NCBI GenBank assembly: GCA_003131705.1
Contig: PKUY01000439.1
Location: forward strand, 10,851-27,797
From: Acidobacteriota bacterium
GTDB taxonomy: Bacteria > Acidobacteriota > Terriglobia > Acidiferrales > UBA7541
DNA: 16,947 bases
Reading direction: 5' to 3'
A program made the translations under genes and the position numbers. Shown here in pieces: positions 16,166 through 16,947 of the stretch. The number at the start of each line of letters is the position of its first letter. Positions within the stretch are counted from its first letter, which is position 1. The notes beneath the pieces were generated by a model. The model saw nothing but the letters and a program-made list of their open reading frames with translations, did no database searches and had not been told where the DNA came from.

Positions 16166-16384
16166 ATCACCTGGATTCTTAGAACCTAAACAACGCCCTA
16201 TTTATTGTCGTATAGGCCGCGCGGCCAGCACAGCGAATCCTCGAATTATCTTTTACTCGAGGGACCAACGAAAGCATTCCTTAAACGGGCCGTCAGCCTT
16301 TAGTACTGGATACTCTTACTTAACACATCCCCTATCACGGACCTCCGAGCAACCCGTTCTCGCCTATTCTAAAGAGGTTGAACC
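16166..16384. other. Divergent upstream region of ugd and the kinase gene
   Basis: A 219-base gene-free stretch that must hold promoters for ugd (-) and the kinase (+). It contains a perfect 12-bp palindrome GGCCGCGCGGCC at 16215-16226 in a GC-poor neighbourhood. I find no promoter pair good enough to name. GAGG at 16374-16377 is the kinase ribosome site. Confidence 0.5.
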
Positions 16385-16947
16385 ATGGCCAACCCTCCCA
16401 ATTCCGATAAGGGATTTCCGTCCGCAGCCAACGCGCGGCCTCCTACGGAGCACCAGGATACAGTCCTGCTGAGTGATGTGCGGGAGGCTGCCTCCCTGAT
16501 GCCGGAGGCTTCGGTGCAGCCTCCTGCCCTCATCACGGTCGCTCAACTGAACTCGCTTGCCCTCGCCCCCCTGTCGCAACGCTACAACATCCTGGGCGAA
16601 GCCGGGCACGGAAGTATGGGCAACGTTTACAAGGCGCGCGACCACGAGACCGGCGAAACCGTCGCGCTTAAGCTCCTCAAGCCGGAGATCGCGTCAGACC
16701 AGGTAATGATGGAGCGGTTCAAGAACGAACTCCTGTTTGCGCGCAAGATCACGCATAAGAACGTTTGCCGCGTCTATGAATTCAACCGCATCGCCGGAAT
16801 CGCATACACCTCAATGGAATTTGTGGAAGGCGAGAGCTTGCGTTCAGTGCTGAACCGATTCGGCGGCCTGCCGCCCCGCAAAGCCTTCGATCTGGTGTTG
16901 CAAATCTGCTCGGGATTGGCGGAAGCCCACGCTCAGGGAATCGTTCA
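16385..16947 (+). CDS. Ser/Thr protein kinase, N-terminal part (cut by window end)
   Basis: 187 codons are visible, followed by two bases. A polar, proline-rich leader of about 65 residues precedes a Hanks-type kinase domain. The glycine loop GHGSMG is at 74-79, followed by NVYKARD. The ATP-anchoring Lys96 is in VALKLL, the helix-C Glu is probably Glu114 in FKNELLFARKI, and the hinge is YTSMEFVEGE. The sequence stops right after LAEAHAQGIV, where His-Arg-Asp would come next, so the catalytic loop is off the end. The rest of the protein, often a sensor or TPR/WD40 domain, cannot be seen. The start is supported by GAGG at 16374-16377, seven bases before the ATG. No phosphatase or regulator neighbour is visible. 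Confidence 0.9.
   Translation, partial: MANPPNSDKGFPSAANARPPTEHQDTVLLSDVREAASLMPEASVQPPALITVAQLNSLALAPLSQRYNILGEAGHGSMGNVYKARDHETGETVALKLLKPEIASDQVMMERFKNELLFARKITHKNVCRVYEFNRIAGIAYTSMEFVEGESLRSVLNRFGGLPPRKAFDLVLQICSGLAEAHAQGIV

Overview
The window reads as a GC-rich chromosomal segment from a soil-type Gram-negative bacterium, most likely an acidobacterium. This is inferred from the mix of gene types (a periplasmic Ig-fold lipoprotein with NGNYAF repeats, a MacB-type permease operon, a Ser/Thr kinase with a proline-rich leader, a small secreted helix-loop-helix protein), not from any marker gene. There are no tRNA or rRNA genes, insertion sequences, CRISPR arrays or phage genes. Most of it is ordinary chromosome, and I found no convincing new defence or mobile system.

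Layout. 123-482 (+) is a small secreted protein closed by a strong hairpin. 601-2046 (-) holds galE and, after a terminator, an NTF2-like protein. 2214-5243 (+) is a tight three-gene operon with overlapping genes: ABC ATPase, MacB/FtsX-type permease, secreted esterase. 5244-5700 has no gene but several hairpins. 5701-9836 (-) carries queG, a membrane-anchored cytochrome c and polyphosphate kinase in the same direction, with regulatory-looking repeats before the cytochrome and before ppk. fabH (9996-10994, +) diverges from queG and converges on a 799-residue lipoprotein (11092-13491, -). A UDP-xylose-synthase-like gene (13819-14769, +) converges on UDP-glucose dehydrogenase (14801-16153, -). 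The window ends inside a Ser/Thr protein kinase (16385 onward, +).

How the genes fit together. galE, ugd and the UDP-glucuronate decarboxylase form a nucleotide-sugar set (UDP-glucose/galactose, UDP-glucuronate, UDP-xylose) that would feed exopolysaccharide or envelope glycans. ugd and the decarboxylase catalyse successive steps although they are not in one operon. The ABC/esterase operon looks like an envelope transport or remodelling unit. The other genes are housekeeping functions: tRNA modification (queG), fatty-acid initiation (fabH) and phosphate storage (ppk).

The most useful leads are regulatory. Two palindromes lie directly upstream of a good promoter for the cytochrome c gene. Three TTAACA-like direct repeats lie just upstream of ppk and suggest a Pho box. 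The 5244-5700 gap has a three-arm, mutually exclusive hairpin arrangement.
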